NCBI GenBank assembly: GCA_049603835.1
Contig: JBMYSZ010000004.1
Location: 186,001-250,000, forward strand
Origin: Mangrovicoccus sp049603835
GTDB taxonomy: Bacteria; Pseudomonadota; Alphaproteobacteria; Rhodobacterales; Rhodobacteraceae
Direction: 5' to 3'
Length of the DNA: 64,000 nucleotides
The notes beneath the pieces were generated by a model. It worked only from the letters and a program-made list of their open reading frames with translations, was not told the DNA's origin and did not search any database. The position numbers and the translations under genes were made by a program. Numbering within the stretch: the stretch's first letter is position 1; each line of letters opens with the position of its first letter. This document shows, piece after piece, positions 33,321 through 42,332 of this stretch.

Positions 33321-34304
33321 TTGAACGCCGCGTCACAGATAAAAACTGAACTATTAACCTCGACGAGCGAAGATATTTCCCGCGCGGCAGAGCTGTTGCG
33401 CACGGGTCAGTTGGTCGCTTTCCCGACGGAAACGGTCTATGGGCTGGGCGGGGATGCCAGCAATGACCATGCGGTGGCAGGTATTTTCGCGGCAAAGGCG
33501 CGGCCGCAATTCAACCCGCTGATTGTGCATTTGCCGGATCTGGCCAAGGTCGAAACTTATGCCGCGCTGACGCCCCGTGCTCGTGACATTGCCGAGCAGC
33601 TTTGGCCCGGGCCTTTGACCCTGGTTCTCCCTTTACGGGCGGGGGCGGGTTTGTCGCCTTTGGTCAGTGCCGGACAGCCCAGCCTTGCGGTGCGGATTCC
33701 CGCGCCTCAGCTGGCGCGTGACTTGCTGACCCAAGCGGATCGGCCCATTGCCGCGCCATCGGCCAATCCTTCGGGGCGGATCAGCCCAACCACAGCCGAT
33801 CACGTCATCTCTGGCCTGTCGGGGCGGATCGCGGCGGTGTTGGATGGCGGTGCCTGCCAGGCTGGGGTTGAATCCACGATCTTGGATCTGACCGAGGATC
33901 AGCCGAAATTGCTGCGACAAGGGGCAATTGCCCAAGAAAGCCTGGCGGAGATTCTTGGCGAGCCGCCCGCAACTGCCGCGCCCATTACCGGTGATGGCTC
34001 CAAAGCGCTGAAAGCACCGGGCCAGCTCAGCAGCCATTACGCCCCGCGCGCATCGGTTCGGTTGAATGCCTCAGCGCCGGATCCCGGCGAAACGCTTTTG
34101 GGCTTTGGTGCGGTTGATACAGCCTGGAATCTGTCGCCAAGCGGGGATGTGGTCGAAGCGGCGGCGCGGCTTTTCGCACTGCTCCATGCTATGGATGCAG
34201 ATCCAAAGATCACCGCCATCGCTGTCAGCCCTATTCCAGAAACAGGCCTTGGCCGCGCCATCAATGACCGGCTGCGCCGTGCGGCGGCGCCTCGGCCCAA
34301 CTAA
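33321..34304 (+). CDS. L-threonylcarbamoyladenylate synthase, Sua5 type
   Basis: Makes threonylcarbamoyl-AMP for t6A modification of tRNAs. 327 residues: a YrdC domain (GQLVAFPTETVYGLGGDA, WPGPLTLVLPL, APSANPSGRISPTTADHV) and the extra C-terminal Sua5 domain, joined by a linker with the SSHYAPRA motif. The start is a TTG at 33321 with GAGGAGAG six bases upstream. The frame is open further upstream but would overlap the divergent dehydrogenase gene, so longer starts are rejected. Confidence 0.92.
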   Translation: MNAASQIKTELLTSTSEDISRAAELLRTGQLVAFPTETVYGLGGDASNDHAVAGIFAAKARPQFNPLIVHLPDLAKVETYAALTPRARDIAEQLWPGPLTLVLPLRAGAGLSPLVSAGQPSLAVRIPAPQLARDLLTQADRPIAAPSANPSGRISPTTADHVISGLSGRIAAVLDGGACQAGVESTILDLTEDQPKLLRQGAIAQESLAEILGEPPATAAPITGDGSKALKAPGQLSSHYAPRASVRLNASAPDPGETLLGFGAVDTAWNLSPSGDVVEAAARLFALLHAMDADPKITAIAVSPIPETGLGRAINDRLRRAAAPRPN

Positions 34305-34320
34305 GACTGCCCGCCCAAAC

Positions 34321-34896
34321 TCAGGCGCGCCCAGCAGCAGCGGAAAGAGTGAATGGGTCGATCCCGAGATCGCCAAGCGCCGCGCCCCATTTGCCGCCAT
34401 CATCAGCGCCAAAGATCAGATCCTGGCGCGCATCGCCAATCAGCCAGCCATTGGATTGAATTTCGGTTTCCAATTGCCCAGCCGCCCAGCCGGAATAGCC
34501 CAAAGCCAATATCGCAGCGGCCGGTCCCTGCCCTTTGGCGATATCTTGCAACACATCCACAGTCGCCGTCATGCCATAGGTCTTATCGATCTGCAGGGTC
34601 GAGTCGCTGCCTTGGTATTCGCCCGTATGCAGGACAAATCCCCGACCATGCTCCACCGGGCCACCGAAATAAATCCCAGGCTCGCCGCCATCAATTTCCG
34701 AAGTAATCGACAGCCGTTCCAGCAAATCGCCGAAACTAACCTCTGGCGCGGGTTTATTGATGATCAAACCCATCGCCCCTTCTTCGGAATGGGCACAAAT
34801 ATAGATCACGCTTTTTTCAAATCGCGGATCGCCAATGCCAGGCATCGCAATGAGTACGCGCCCGGTCAGGTTGAACTCTTCGATATCACTTTGCAT
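34321..34896 (-). CDS. yqgE: YqgE/AlgH family protein
   Basis: 191 residues of the UPF0301 family. Diagnostic segments are LTGRVLIAMPGIGDPRFEKS, ICAHSEEGAMGLIINKP, GGPVEHGRGFVLH and ALGYSGWAAGQLE. AlgH of Pseudomonas affects alginate production, but the biochemical function of the family is unknown. It converges with the Sua5 gene with a 16-base gap. Confidence 0.92.
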   Translation of the reverse strand: MQSDIEEFNLTGRVLIAMPGIGDPRFEKSVIYICAHSEEGAMGLIINKPAPEVSFGDLLERLSITSEIDGGEPGIYFGGPVEHGRGFVLHTGEYQGSDSTLQIDKTYGMTATVDVLQDIAKGQGPAAAILALGYSGWAAGQLETEIQSNGWLIGDARQDLIFGADDGGKWGAALGDLGIDPFTLSAAAGRA

Positions 34897-35012
34897 GGGA
34901 AGGAGTGTCTCAAAGCAATATTAACCTTGCAAGGATTCTCCACCTCAAATTTAACGGACTCTCGCTAGCTTGTGACTTCTGATTACATTTGCAGCCATGT
35001 ATACAAGGCTTC

Positions 35013-35834
35013 ATGGAAAAAATGACGAGTTCTAACGCGCTGGCCTTTGGTCTTGCCGCCCTGCTTCCCCTTGGCCCTGTTGCGGCCACTGCAAATCCTC
35101 TGCCGAATGAGGAAACGCTGATCCAGCTCGACCTGGTGTCTGGTTGGGAAATTGCGCCGGGGCAACATATGGCCGGGCTACGCCTATCGGTGGCGGATGG
35201 CTGGAAAACCTATTGGCGCGCGCCAGGCGATGCGGGGGTGCCGCCGCGCTTTGATTTCTCGGGCTCCGAAAACCTGGCCGATGTGACGGTGCATTGGCCC
35301 ATGCCCGAGGTGTTTGACAGCTGGGGCATGCAGGTTCTGGGCTATACTGGCGAGGTCGTCTTGCCGATCGAGCTGACGGCGATTGACCCGACCCAGCCCA
35401 TTCACTTGGCCGGTATTGCCGATTTGGGTGTGTGCAGCGATGTCTGCCTTGCGGTGACCATGCCGATGCAAAACCAGGGCGAACCAGCCCAGCAAAGCAT
35501 TCAACGCGCCATGGGCGATCTGCCACAAAGCGCGCAAGAGGCGGGCGTTGGCGCCATGGCCTGCCAGGTGACCCCCACCAGTGACGGTGTTCAACTGACC
35601 GCAACGATCGAGCTACCAAAACTTGGCGGTAAAGAAATCGCTGTGGTTGAAATGCGCCGCGAAGATGTGTGGATCTCGATGCCGCAGCTAGAGCGCCGGG
35701 GCAAATCCTTGCAGGTGCAGGCGGATTTCGTCCCGCCCGAGGCCGCGCCTTTTGCGTTGGATCATAGCGAGCTGCGCCTGACCCTTTTGGGTCGAAAAGG
35801 GGCTGTGGAATTCTTCGGCTGCCCGACGAGCTAA
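35013..35834 (+). CDS. Periplasmic DsbD N-domain-type protein
   Basis: 273 residues with a signal peptide (ALAFGLAALLPLGPVAATA). The mature part resembles the immunoglobulin-like alpha domain of the disulfide reductase DsbD: GLRLSVADGWKTYWRAPGDAG, LGYTGEVVLPIEL, GVCSDVCLAVTM. The Cys pair in GVCSDVC is likely redox-active or a structural disulfide. There is no membrane core or thioredoxin domain, so it is a stand-alone electron-accepting module or a copper-handling relative. The ATG at 35013 follows AAGG; a TTG at 34989 is less likely. Confidence 0.8.
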   Translation: MEKMTSSNALAFGLAALLPLGPVAATANPLPNEETLIQLDLVSGWEIAPGQHMAGLRLSVADGWKTYWRAPGDAGVPPRFDFSGSENLADVTVHWPMPEVFDSWGMQVLGYTGEVVLPIELTAIDPTQPIHLAGIADLGVCSDVCLAVTMPMQNQGEPAQQSIQRAMGDLPQSAQEAGVGAMACQVTPTSDGVQLTATIELPKLGGKEIAVVEMRREDVWISMPQLERRGKSLQVQADFVPPEAAPFALDHSELRLTLLGRKGAVEFFGCPTS

Positions 35835-35838
35835 AGCA

Positions 35839-35850
35839 TTTTGCGCAAAA
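35839..35850. repeat. 12-bp perfect palindrome at a convergent junction
   Basis: TTTTGCGCAAAA lies in the 20-base gap between two convergent genes, just after the DsbD-type stop codon. It may be a short terminator stem or chance. No second copy was noticed in the window. Confidence 0.35.
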
Positions 35851-35854
35851 CGTT

Positions 35855-38800
35855 CTAGCTGGCTCGCCGGGTTTTGCGCGAAATCGCCCCGGCCGTCACC
35901 GCGAAAGCCACAAGCCCCGCCAGGATCACCCCAAATGCAAAACTGCCAAACCAGATGGTCATGGTCTGGGGCAGCCCGAATGCGGCGGCCAAGGGGCTTT
36001 GCTGGGTGAGGATCGGCATGCCTAGGGTCAGCGCGCCCCAAGCGGCAAAGACCAGTGCCAGTCCAAAGCTCATCAACCGTACCGGCCCCGCGCCAAAGCG
36101 GAAACCGCGCCGCAATCCGCGCAGCGCCTGGCCCAGATCCTGGCCAATCGCCAAAAGCGCGGGCACCAAAACCAGCACCAGAACCATTCCGACCCCCAGC
36201 CCATAGGTCAGCGTCACCACAGTGGGTTTGAGGAATTGGGCATCGCGGGAGCGCTCAAATAATAGCGGCGCGAGCCCCAAAACCGTGGTCAAAGTGGTCA
36301 ACAGAACCGGCCGCAAACGCTGCGCCGTGCCATCAATAATCGCCGGAACCAGACCGCGGGATTGGGCCTCTTCATCCACTGTGGTGATGAGTACGATAGA
36401 GTCATTGATGATGATCCCGGTCATGCCGATCAGCCCCACAATCGAGAACATCGACAGGGGCACTTCCCAGAAATAATGCCCCCAAAGCGCGCCCACCAAA
36501 CCGAAAGGTATAATCGCCATAATCGCCAAAGGCCGGGTCCAGCTGGCAAAGATCCAGGCAAGCGCCAGGAAAATCCCCAGCAGGCAGAGCAGAAACCCAT
36601 ATTTGGCATCGGACAGGAAGCCGCGCTCTTGCTCGGCCAGACCTGCTATTTGATAGCTCACCTCGAAATCGCCTTGCAGCTCTGGCAGCAGCTCCGTTTC
36701 GATCTGCTCCATGATCTCTGTAGCGCGGCTGGCATTTTCTTGGTCCAGATCGCCGGAAACTTCCAGGATAGGCAGATCATTGATCCGGTTGATTTCGCCA
36801 AAGCCCGTACTGCGGCTGACCGTAACCAAATCGGTCAAAGGCACATATTCCCCCGCATCCGTGCGCATCAGCATCGAGGTCAGGAAATCAGCGGTCTTTT
36901 CACCATCAGGCATTTCCACCCGGATACTGGCAGTGCGCAGCCCCGATGGATAGGTCGCCGCCTCGATCCCATTCAGGCGATTGCGCAAAGCACGGCCCAG
37001 CTCGTCAATGGTAAAGCCCAAAGCATGGCCTTTGGCGGTGAGGTCTAAGACATACTCATCCTTGTCATAGGCGAGATTATCTTCGACAGCGGAAATTTCC
37101 GGGATTTGTCCCAAACGCTCTTTGAGCGCCTCTGACGCCGCTTTGAGCTGCCTTAGATCCGCACCATAAAGCTGGATCGCTACCCCATCCCTGCCCGGTC
37201 CAAAGCGGAAACTGCGAAAGCTAAGCGTCTCGGTCAGGGGCAGGCGCGTGACCTCTTCTTGTACCGCGCTTAGAAAGGCGCTGACCGAATAGGGCCGGTC
37301 ATCCGAGCCCACCAATTCAATCGCGATCGAGCCCAGCAAATCCGCATCCGTATTCGCCGCCGAGGCCAAGCCGCGCCCGGTATTGCCGCCCACCTCGCTG
37401 AGGACATAGACCAGCGGGTTGCGGCCATGCTCCGCCTCAAAACGCGCCGCGACTGTTTCCGTGGCCCGCTGGATTTCGCGCATTTGGTCAAACGTATCCT
37501 CGCGGCTGGCACCGGGCAGCATCGCGAAATTGCCGGAAATCGAGGACCGCTCCGGCGGATTGAAAAAGCGCCAGGACACTTGCCCCGAGATAACCAAAGT
37601 CCAGCTGAGCGCCAAAACCATCAGGGCCGCCGCGACCACCGGATAGCGCAGGGTAATGACCCAGCCAACAAAGGGGCGGAACCCATGGTCCCGGATCCAA
37701 TCAAAACCGCGATTAACCTGCTCGGAGGGCCAATCATACCAGGCTTGGCGCGTGGATTTGGCCAGAGCATGGGCCATGTGATTGGGCAGGATCAAAAAGC
37801 ATTCCACCAGCGAGGCCAGCAGCACCACAATCACCGTAAAGGGAATATCGGCGATCATCTCGCCAAAACGGCCACCAATAAAGGTCAGGCCGAAAAAGGC
37901 GATGACGGTGGTGATTGTCGCGGTAAAGACCGGCAAAAACATCCGCCGCGCAGCATTTCCCGCTGCGATTTGCGCCGGTTCGCCTAATTTGCGACGGCGG
38001 TAATCCGCATGTTCGCCGACCACAATCGCGTCATCCACCACGATACCCAAAGTGATGATCAGGCCAAAAAGCGAAATCATATTCAGGGTAAAGCCCGCCA
38101 CATACATCAAGGCCAGTGCCGCCAGCATCGCCACCGGGATGCCCGCCGCCACCCAAATCGCGGTGCGGGCATTGAGGAACAAAAACAGCAAAATCACCAC
38201 CAAGGCGAGGCCGGTCAGCCCGTTTTCGGTCAGGATATTAAGCCGCTGAGATATGGCCTCGGCTCGGGTGCGGATCAGATCGATTTGCACCTCTGGAGGC
38301 AAAATGGTTTCGAATTCCGCCGCGACTTCCTCGACCTTGTGCTGAATGGCGATAGCATCGCCTTGGGGCGAGCGATCCACCCGGATCGACAGTGCCGGGT
38401 TTTCGCCGACAAAATAGGCGCGCTCGCGGTCGATCCCCGGATCATAGACCCGCGCCAAATCCCCAATTGTCAGGGTAGAGCCATCATCAAGCACCCGCAA
38501 AGGCACAGACGCGACCTCTTGCACCGCGCGTTGCGGCACACCTGTGCGCACACGGGCATTGGCGCCAGCCACATCGCCGGCCGGATCGGTTTCAGCCGCC
38601 CCCGCGATCACCTCGGCGATTTCCGCCATGGTCACATCATAGCGCATCAAATCCAGGCTGCGCACTTCGACCACGGTTTGCGGCGCCGCATAGCCGCGCA
38701 CAGTGGTGCGGGTCACCCCGGCTTGAAACAGCTTGGCGGTGAATTCATCGGCGAAGCGGCCCAGCTGCTCCACCCCGACGGGGCCTGTGATCACAACATC

Positions 38801-39250
38801 CGTCACCCGATCGCGCCAAACGCTTTCAGAAATTTCAGGGGTCTCCGCATCCTCTGGCAAAGTGGTGACGCTGCCCACCGCGCTTTCCAAATCGCGCATG
38901 GCACGATCGGCATTCCAGCCCGGCTCAAACTCGATTTCGATACTAGCGCGGCCATCTCGCGCCCGGCTAGAAGCGCCGATAATCCCTTCGACCGCCAAAA
39001 CCGCAGGCAAAAGCGGCTCGATAATCGCGCGGTCCACATCTTCGGGGCCCGCGCCATCCCAAGTCACATCAATGTCGATTTCATCAACCACCACATCGGG
39101 AAAGAACTGCGCCCGCATTTGTGGCGCCGCGGCAAATCCCGCAGCAATCATCAAGATCAGCAGCAAATTCGCCGCCGTCCCATGTGAGGTGAAATAGCCA
39201 AGCAGCCCCTGGACGCGCTGTTGTGCCTCTTGTCGCAAGCGCCCCGCCAT
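35855..39250 (-). CDS. RND efflux transporter permease subunit
   Basis: 1131-residue inner membrane pump of the AcrB/HAE family, driven by protons. It begins with a first helix (AANLLLILMIAAGFAAAP), then a porter domain with TRTTVRGYAAPQ. TM4 carries LGIVVDDAIVVGEHADY, with the paired Asp residues of the proton path. The second half repeats the fold, with IVGLIGMTGIIINDSIVLI as the matching loop. It is longer than typical (1030-1050), mainly through its C-terminal tail, which adds one or two helices. It lies four bases after the adaptor gene. No outer membrane TolC gene is nearby. Confidence 0.93.
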   Translation of the reverse strand: MAGRLRQEAQQRVQGLLGYFTSHGTAANLLLILMIAAGFAAAPQMRAQFFPDVVVDEIDIDVTWDGAGPEDVDRAIIEPLLPAVLAVEGIIGASSRARDGRASIEIEFEPGWNADRAMRDLESAVGSVTTLPEDAETPEISESVWRDRVTDVVITGPVGVEQLGRFADEFTAKLFQAGVTRTTVRGYAAPQTVVEVRSLDLMRYDVTMAEIAEVIAGAAETDPAGDVAGANARVRTGVPQRAVQEVASVPLRVLDDGSTLTIGDLARVYDPGIDRERAYFVGENPALSIRVDRSPQGDAIAIQHKVEEVAAEFETILPPEVQIDLIRTRAEAISQRLNILTENGLTGLALVVILLFLFLNARTAIWVAAGIPVAMLAALALMYVAGFTLNMISLFGLIITLGIVVDDAIVVGEHADYRRRKLGEPAQIAAGNAARRMFLPVFTATITTVIAFFGLTFIGGRFGEMIADIPFTVIVVLLASLVECFLILPNHMAHALAKSTRQAWYDWPSEQVNRGFDWIRDHGFRPFVGWVITLRYPVVAAALMVLALSWTLVISGQVSWRFFNPPERSSISGNFAMLPGASREDTFDQMREIQRATETVAARFEAEHGRNPLVYVLSEVGGNTGRGLASAANTDADLLGSIAIELVGSDDRPYSVSAFLSAVQEEVTRLPLTETLSFRSFRFGPGRDGVAIQLYGADLRQLKAASEALKERLGQIPEISAVEDNLAYDKDEYVLDLTAKGHALGFTIDELGRALRNRLNGIEAATYPSGLRTASIRVEMPDGEKTADFLTSMLMRTDAGEYVPLTDLVTVSRSTGFGEINRINDLPILEVSGDLDQENASRATEIMEQIETELLPELQGDFEVSYQIAGLAEQERGFLSDAKYGFLLCLLGIFLALAWIFASWTRPLAIMAIIPFGLVGALWGHYFWEVPLSMFSIVGLIGMTGIIINDSIVLITTVDEEAQSRGLVPAIIDGTAQRLRPVLLTTLTTVLGLAPLLFERSRDAQFLKPTVVTLTYGLGVGMVLVLVLVPALLAIGQDLGQALRGLRRGFRFGAGPVRLMSFGLALVFAAWGALTLGMPILTQQSPLAAAFGLPQTMTIWFGSFAFGVILAGLVAFAVTAGAISRKTRRAS

Positions 39251-39253
39251 GGC

Positions 39254-40708
39254 TTAGCTCCCCATCCGTTGTTCCAGCCTCTCGACCATTTCGGCCGGCA
39301 CCTGCTCTTGCCGCAGCTGGCCGAGCATCCGGGTTTTGACCTCATCCGGCAGGCGGCTATTGCCTTCGACAAAAGCGATCAGCCGAGCCCGCCGTTCTTG
39401 GCTAAGGGCTAGCATCGCTTCGGCTTTTGGGGTTGAGCCATCCCGCGCCACAGGTTTGATTTTGATCCCATCGCCCAAAAGCGGGGTCCGCTCGGCGACG
39501 ATCTGGCGGCCCTCTAGATTTTCGGCCAGGATCAGCACTTCGTTATCTTGGCGGCGCAAAAGCTCTACCGCGGCGCTTTGCAAACGCTCGCCCTCGCCAA
39601 CAACCAGCACCGTCCCATCCGCGCCATAGGCCTGAGCCGGAAGCCGCGCGGCGCGGGCCAGGCGGGGTTCTTGCACCCGCACAGTCACGAAATCGCCGGG
39701 CCGAAATCCTGCGGGCTGATCGATCCGAGCAAAGATCTGCCGCCCGGTCTGCCCCTCTGCCACCACCGGGCTTTCACGCAAAATCACCCCAGGCGCCACC
39801 AGATCCAGCCCGGCAACTTCCAGCACAACCTCAACCGGCACGCCGGTCACCATGCCGCTATCATTCAAAAGCCGCGCATGCTGGGCGGTGGAGACGCGAA
39901 ATCCGACTTCCAGAGCCTCCGGGTCCACCAAAACGCCGATCTTTTCATTCAGAGACAAAAGCCCGCCTTCGACCACTGTCACATCGCTGAGCGTCCCAGC
40001 AAAGCCTGCGCGAATTTCCGTGTCATCCAGAAGCCGCTGGGCCTCGCGCAATTCGATTTCAGCGCGGGTCAGAGTTGTTTTCGCCTGATCAATCCGCGCC
40101 TCTGCGGTTGCCAAAGCCTGCCGCTGGGACACCACGGATTGCCGCGCCGATGAGGCCGAAAGCGCCGCCTCTTCTACCGCCGCGCCCGTGCCCACACCTC
40201 GCGCGGCCAAACCCTCTTGCCGCTCCAGCGCTTTTTGCCGAAGCGCTGCTTGCTCTTCGGCAGCGCTTAGTTCGTCGCGCGCCAGGACCAACCCGCGTTC
40301 TGCATCGCGCAAATCCGCCTCGGCCTCGGCCAGATCGGCGCGGGCCACATCCAGATCCGCCTTGGCCGTCGCCGGATCGATTTGCACCAAAAGCTGCCCC
40401 GCATGCACCCGGCCGCCATCTTGGAAATCGCTATCCACATAAACCACACGCCCCGTTGAGGAGGCGCGCAGTTCCAAAGTGCGGCGACTCAGCACTTGGC
40501 CATAAGTCTGCAAAACCGGCGCTTCTGGCCCATGCGTGACCGTCACCACATTCGCGGTCCGCACGATTTCACGGTCGAAACTAGGGCGGCCCTGATCGGC
40601 GCGGGCCTCTTGCACCGAAGTCACCACACGTGCCGCGCCAAGCACCAAAAACCCAAGGGTCAGCGCAAATAAGCACAGTCCAATAACCGTCCGCGTCAGA
40701 AATCGCAT
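39254..40708 (-). CDS. RND efflux periplasmic adaptor (membrane fusion protein)
   Basis: 484 residues. One N-terminal membrane anchor (TVIGLCLFALTLGFLVLGA), then a lipoyl half (VVYVDSDFQDGGRVHAGQLLVQIDP), a long coiled-coil hairpin of about 110 residues rich in Ala, Glu, Arg and Gln, the second lipoyl half (AGTLSDVTVVEGGLLSLNE), beta-barrel and membrane-proximal domains. A C-terminal ~60-residue helical extension (SQERRARLIAFVEGNSRLP) is unusual for the family. It forms an operon with the permease gene. Confidence 0.92.
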   Translation of the reverse strand: MRFLTRTVIGLCLFALTLGFLVLGAARVVTSVQEARADQGRPSFDREIVRTANVVTVTHGPEAPVLQTYGQVLSRRTLELRASSTGRVVYVDSDFQDGGRVHAGQLLVQIDPATAKADLDVARADLAEAEADLRDAERGLVLARDELSAAEEQAALRQKALERQEGLAARGVGTGAAVEEAALSASSARQSVVSQRQALATAEARIDQAKTTLTRAEIELREAQRLLDDTEIRAGFAGTLSDVTVVEGGLLSLNEKIGVLVDPEALEVGFRVSTAQHARLLNDSGMVTGVPVEVVLEVAGLDLVAPGVILRESPVVAEGQTGRQIFARIDQPAGFRPGDFVTVRVQEPRLARAARLPAQAYGADGTVLVVGEGERLQSAAVELLRRQDNEVLILAENLEGRQIVAERTPLLGDGIKIKPVARDGSTPKAEAMLALSQERRARLIAFVEGNSRLPDEVKTRMLGQLRQEQVPAEMVERLEQRMGS

Positions 40709-40831
40709 TGCAGTGATCCTTGCCGAAATCGCCTTTGATCAGAAGTTAGGCGCCAAATTTCTCGCGCCAAGTGCCCCTCTGACTTTCTACGGCTGGGTAA
40801 ATTGTCTCCGTCGACGCTTATCGCGAAAATA

Positions 40832-41374
40832 TCACTTTCTGCGTAAATGTTCATCTAGACGCGGCATGATCTCGACAAAGTTACAGGGGCGGTGACGGTA
40901 ATCGAGCTGGCGGACCAAAATTTCATCCCATGCATCTTTGCAGGCCCCCGGACTTCCCGGCAGCGCGAAAAGATAAGTGCCGCCCGCAACCCCACCTGTG
41001 GCCCGGCTTTGCACCGCCGAAGTGCCGATTTTCTGCATGGAAACAATGGTGAAAACCGTGCCGAAGGCGTCGATTTCCTTTTCATAAACATCGCGATGCG
41101 CCTCGACCGTCACATCGCGACCGGTCAAACCCGTGCCGCCGGTGGAAATCACCACATCGATTTCGGGATCAGCCACCCAAGCGCGCAGCTGATCGGCGAT
41201 CTCGGACCGCTCATCGCGCAGAATTTTGCGATCCGCCAAAATATGCCCCGCGCTTTCCAACCGCCCCACCAAAGTGTCGCCAGAACGGTCTTCGTCAAAG
41301 CTGCGACTGTCAGAGACGGTCAAAATGGCGATGCGAACCGGGTGGAAGTCGAGGGTTTCATCTATGCGGGACAT
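40832..41374 (-). CDS. moaB: Molybdenum cofactor biosynthesis protein MoaB
   Basis: 180 residues of the MoaB/MogA fold, which adenylylates molybdopterin. Motifs are IAILTVSDSRSFDEDRSGD, VISTGGTGLTGRDVT (catalytic loop) and FALPGSPGACKDAWDEI. It lies 14 bases downstream of the uracil-DNA glycosylase gene on the same strand. It complements moeA, mobAB, moaD and moaE found elsewhere in the window. Confidence 0.93.
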   Translation of the reverse strand: MSRIDETLDFHPVRIAILTVSDSRSFDEDRSGDTLVGRLESAGHILADRKILRDERSEIADQLRAWVADPEIDVVISTGGTGLTGRDVTVEAHRDVYEKEIDAFGTVFTIVSMQKIGTSAVQSRATGGVAGGTYLFALPGSPGACKDAWDEILVRQLDYRHRPCNFVEIMPRLDEHLRRK

Positions 41375-41388
41375 GGGGCGGGGCTCCG

Positions 41389-42222
41389 TTAACTTTCGTT
41401 CAATTTCGCGCGCAGAGCCAAGAGATCAGCCCAGGCTTCGCGTTTGGCATGGGGGCTGCGCAGCAAATAGGCCGGGTGAAACATGGGCAGGCAGGGCAAA
41501 TCCGCCGCCTCGGCCCATTGCCCGCGCAGCCGCGTGATGCCACGCCGCCCGAGCAGAGCTTCGCAAGCGATATTGCCCATAAGCACCAAAATCTCGGGCT
41601 TGGCCAATGCGATATGGCGCTGAATAAAGGGCAGCATCATCGCCATTTCATCGCGCTGCGGGTCCCGGTTTTGCGGCGGACGCCAGGGCAGGATATTGGT
41701 GATATACACCGCATCCTCCAGGGTCTCGGCTTGGCGCGACAGACCAATGGGCGCCAGCATCCGGTCCAGCAACTGCCCGGCGCGCCCCACAAAGGGCTTG
41801 CCGTGAATATCTTCGTCCCGGCCTGGTGCTTCGCCGATAATCATCACCCGCGCCCCTGGCTGGCCATCCGCAAAAACCAGACTGCGCGCACCCTTTTTCA
41901 GGCCACAATGGGGAAAATGCGCCAAGGCATCATGCAATGCAGGCAAATCAAAGGCCCCGGCTGCGGCTTGGCGAGCGGCCTCGACCGGATCCTCGTCTGG
42001 CGCATCTTTGAGCGGCGCGGGGGCGGCGGCGCCAGCACCCACAGACGGGGCCTGAAACTGTGGCTGAGCCGCCCGAGGCGCTTGGGGCGCGGCTTTGCGC
42101 GCAGCCTCCTCGGCGGCTTGAGCATAGCGGTCCACCGGTGTTTCGCCGATGGTTTCGCTGGCCCCCAGCTCGATCTGCCATTCCAGCAGCAGCAAAGCCT
42201 CTTGTGATGTGAGTCGGTCCAT
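41389..42222 (-). CDS. Family-4-like uracil-DNA glycosylase lacking Fe-S cysteines
   Basis: Removes uracil from DNA. 277 residues: an Ala/Pro-rich N-terminal ~90 residues, then the catalytic domain with IIGEAPGRDEDIHGKPFVGRAG, VYITNILPWRPPQNRDP and FHPAYLLRSP. Family-4 enzymes coordinate a 4Fe-4S cluster with four Cys; here the first region reads PHCGLKKGARSLVF with one Cys, and the usual KCRPP reads PWRPP. The cluster is therefore probably absent, as reported for a Bradyrhizobium enzyme of a related class. GGGAGAGG precedes the ATG. Confidence 0.87.
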   Translation of the reverse strand: MDRLTSQEALLLLEWQIELGASETIGETPVDRYAQAAEEAARKAAPQAPRAAQPQFQAPSVGAGAAAPAPLKDAPDEDPVEAARQAAAGAFDLPALHDALAHFPHCGLKKGARSLVFADGQPGARVMIIGEAPGRDEDIHGKPFVGRAGQLLDRMLAPIGLSRQAETLEDAVYITNILPWRPPQNRDPQRDEMAMMLPFIQRHIALAKPEILVLMGNIACEALLGRRGITRLRGQWAEAADLPCLPMFHPAYLLRSPHAKREAWADLLALRAKLNES

Positions 42223-42332
42223 CCTCTCCCCCGGCCCTCAAGGGCCACCGCGCTAATCTAGCCTGCCCGACCGCCCTTGCCCAGAGCCTGCCAAACCGTT
42301 AGATGCGAGGCGCGAACCAGCGGACAAAGCCT

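Noticed and set aside
34897..35012. Plus-strand AAGGAG at about 34901-34906 as a sign of a small gene upstream of the DsbD-type gene
   Set aside because: No start codon follows at useful spacing with an open frame. It is probably chance inside the yqgE promoter.
42303..42332. Earlier ATG for pyrB at 42303
   Set aside because: It adds ten residues not expected in the family; the ATG at 42333 gives the normal N-terminus.
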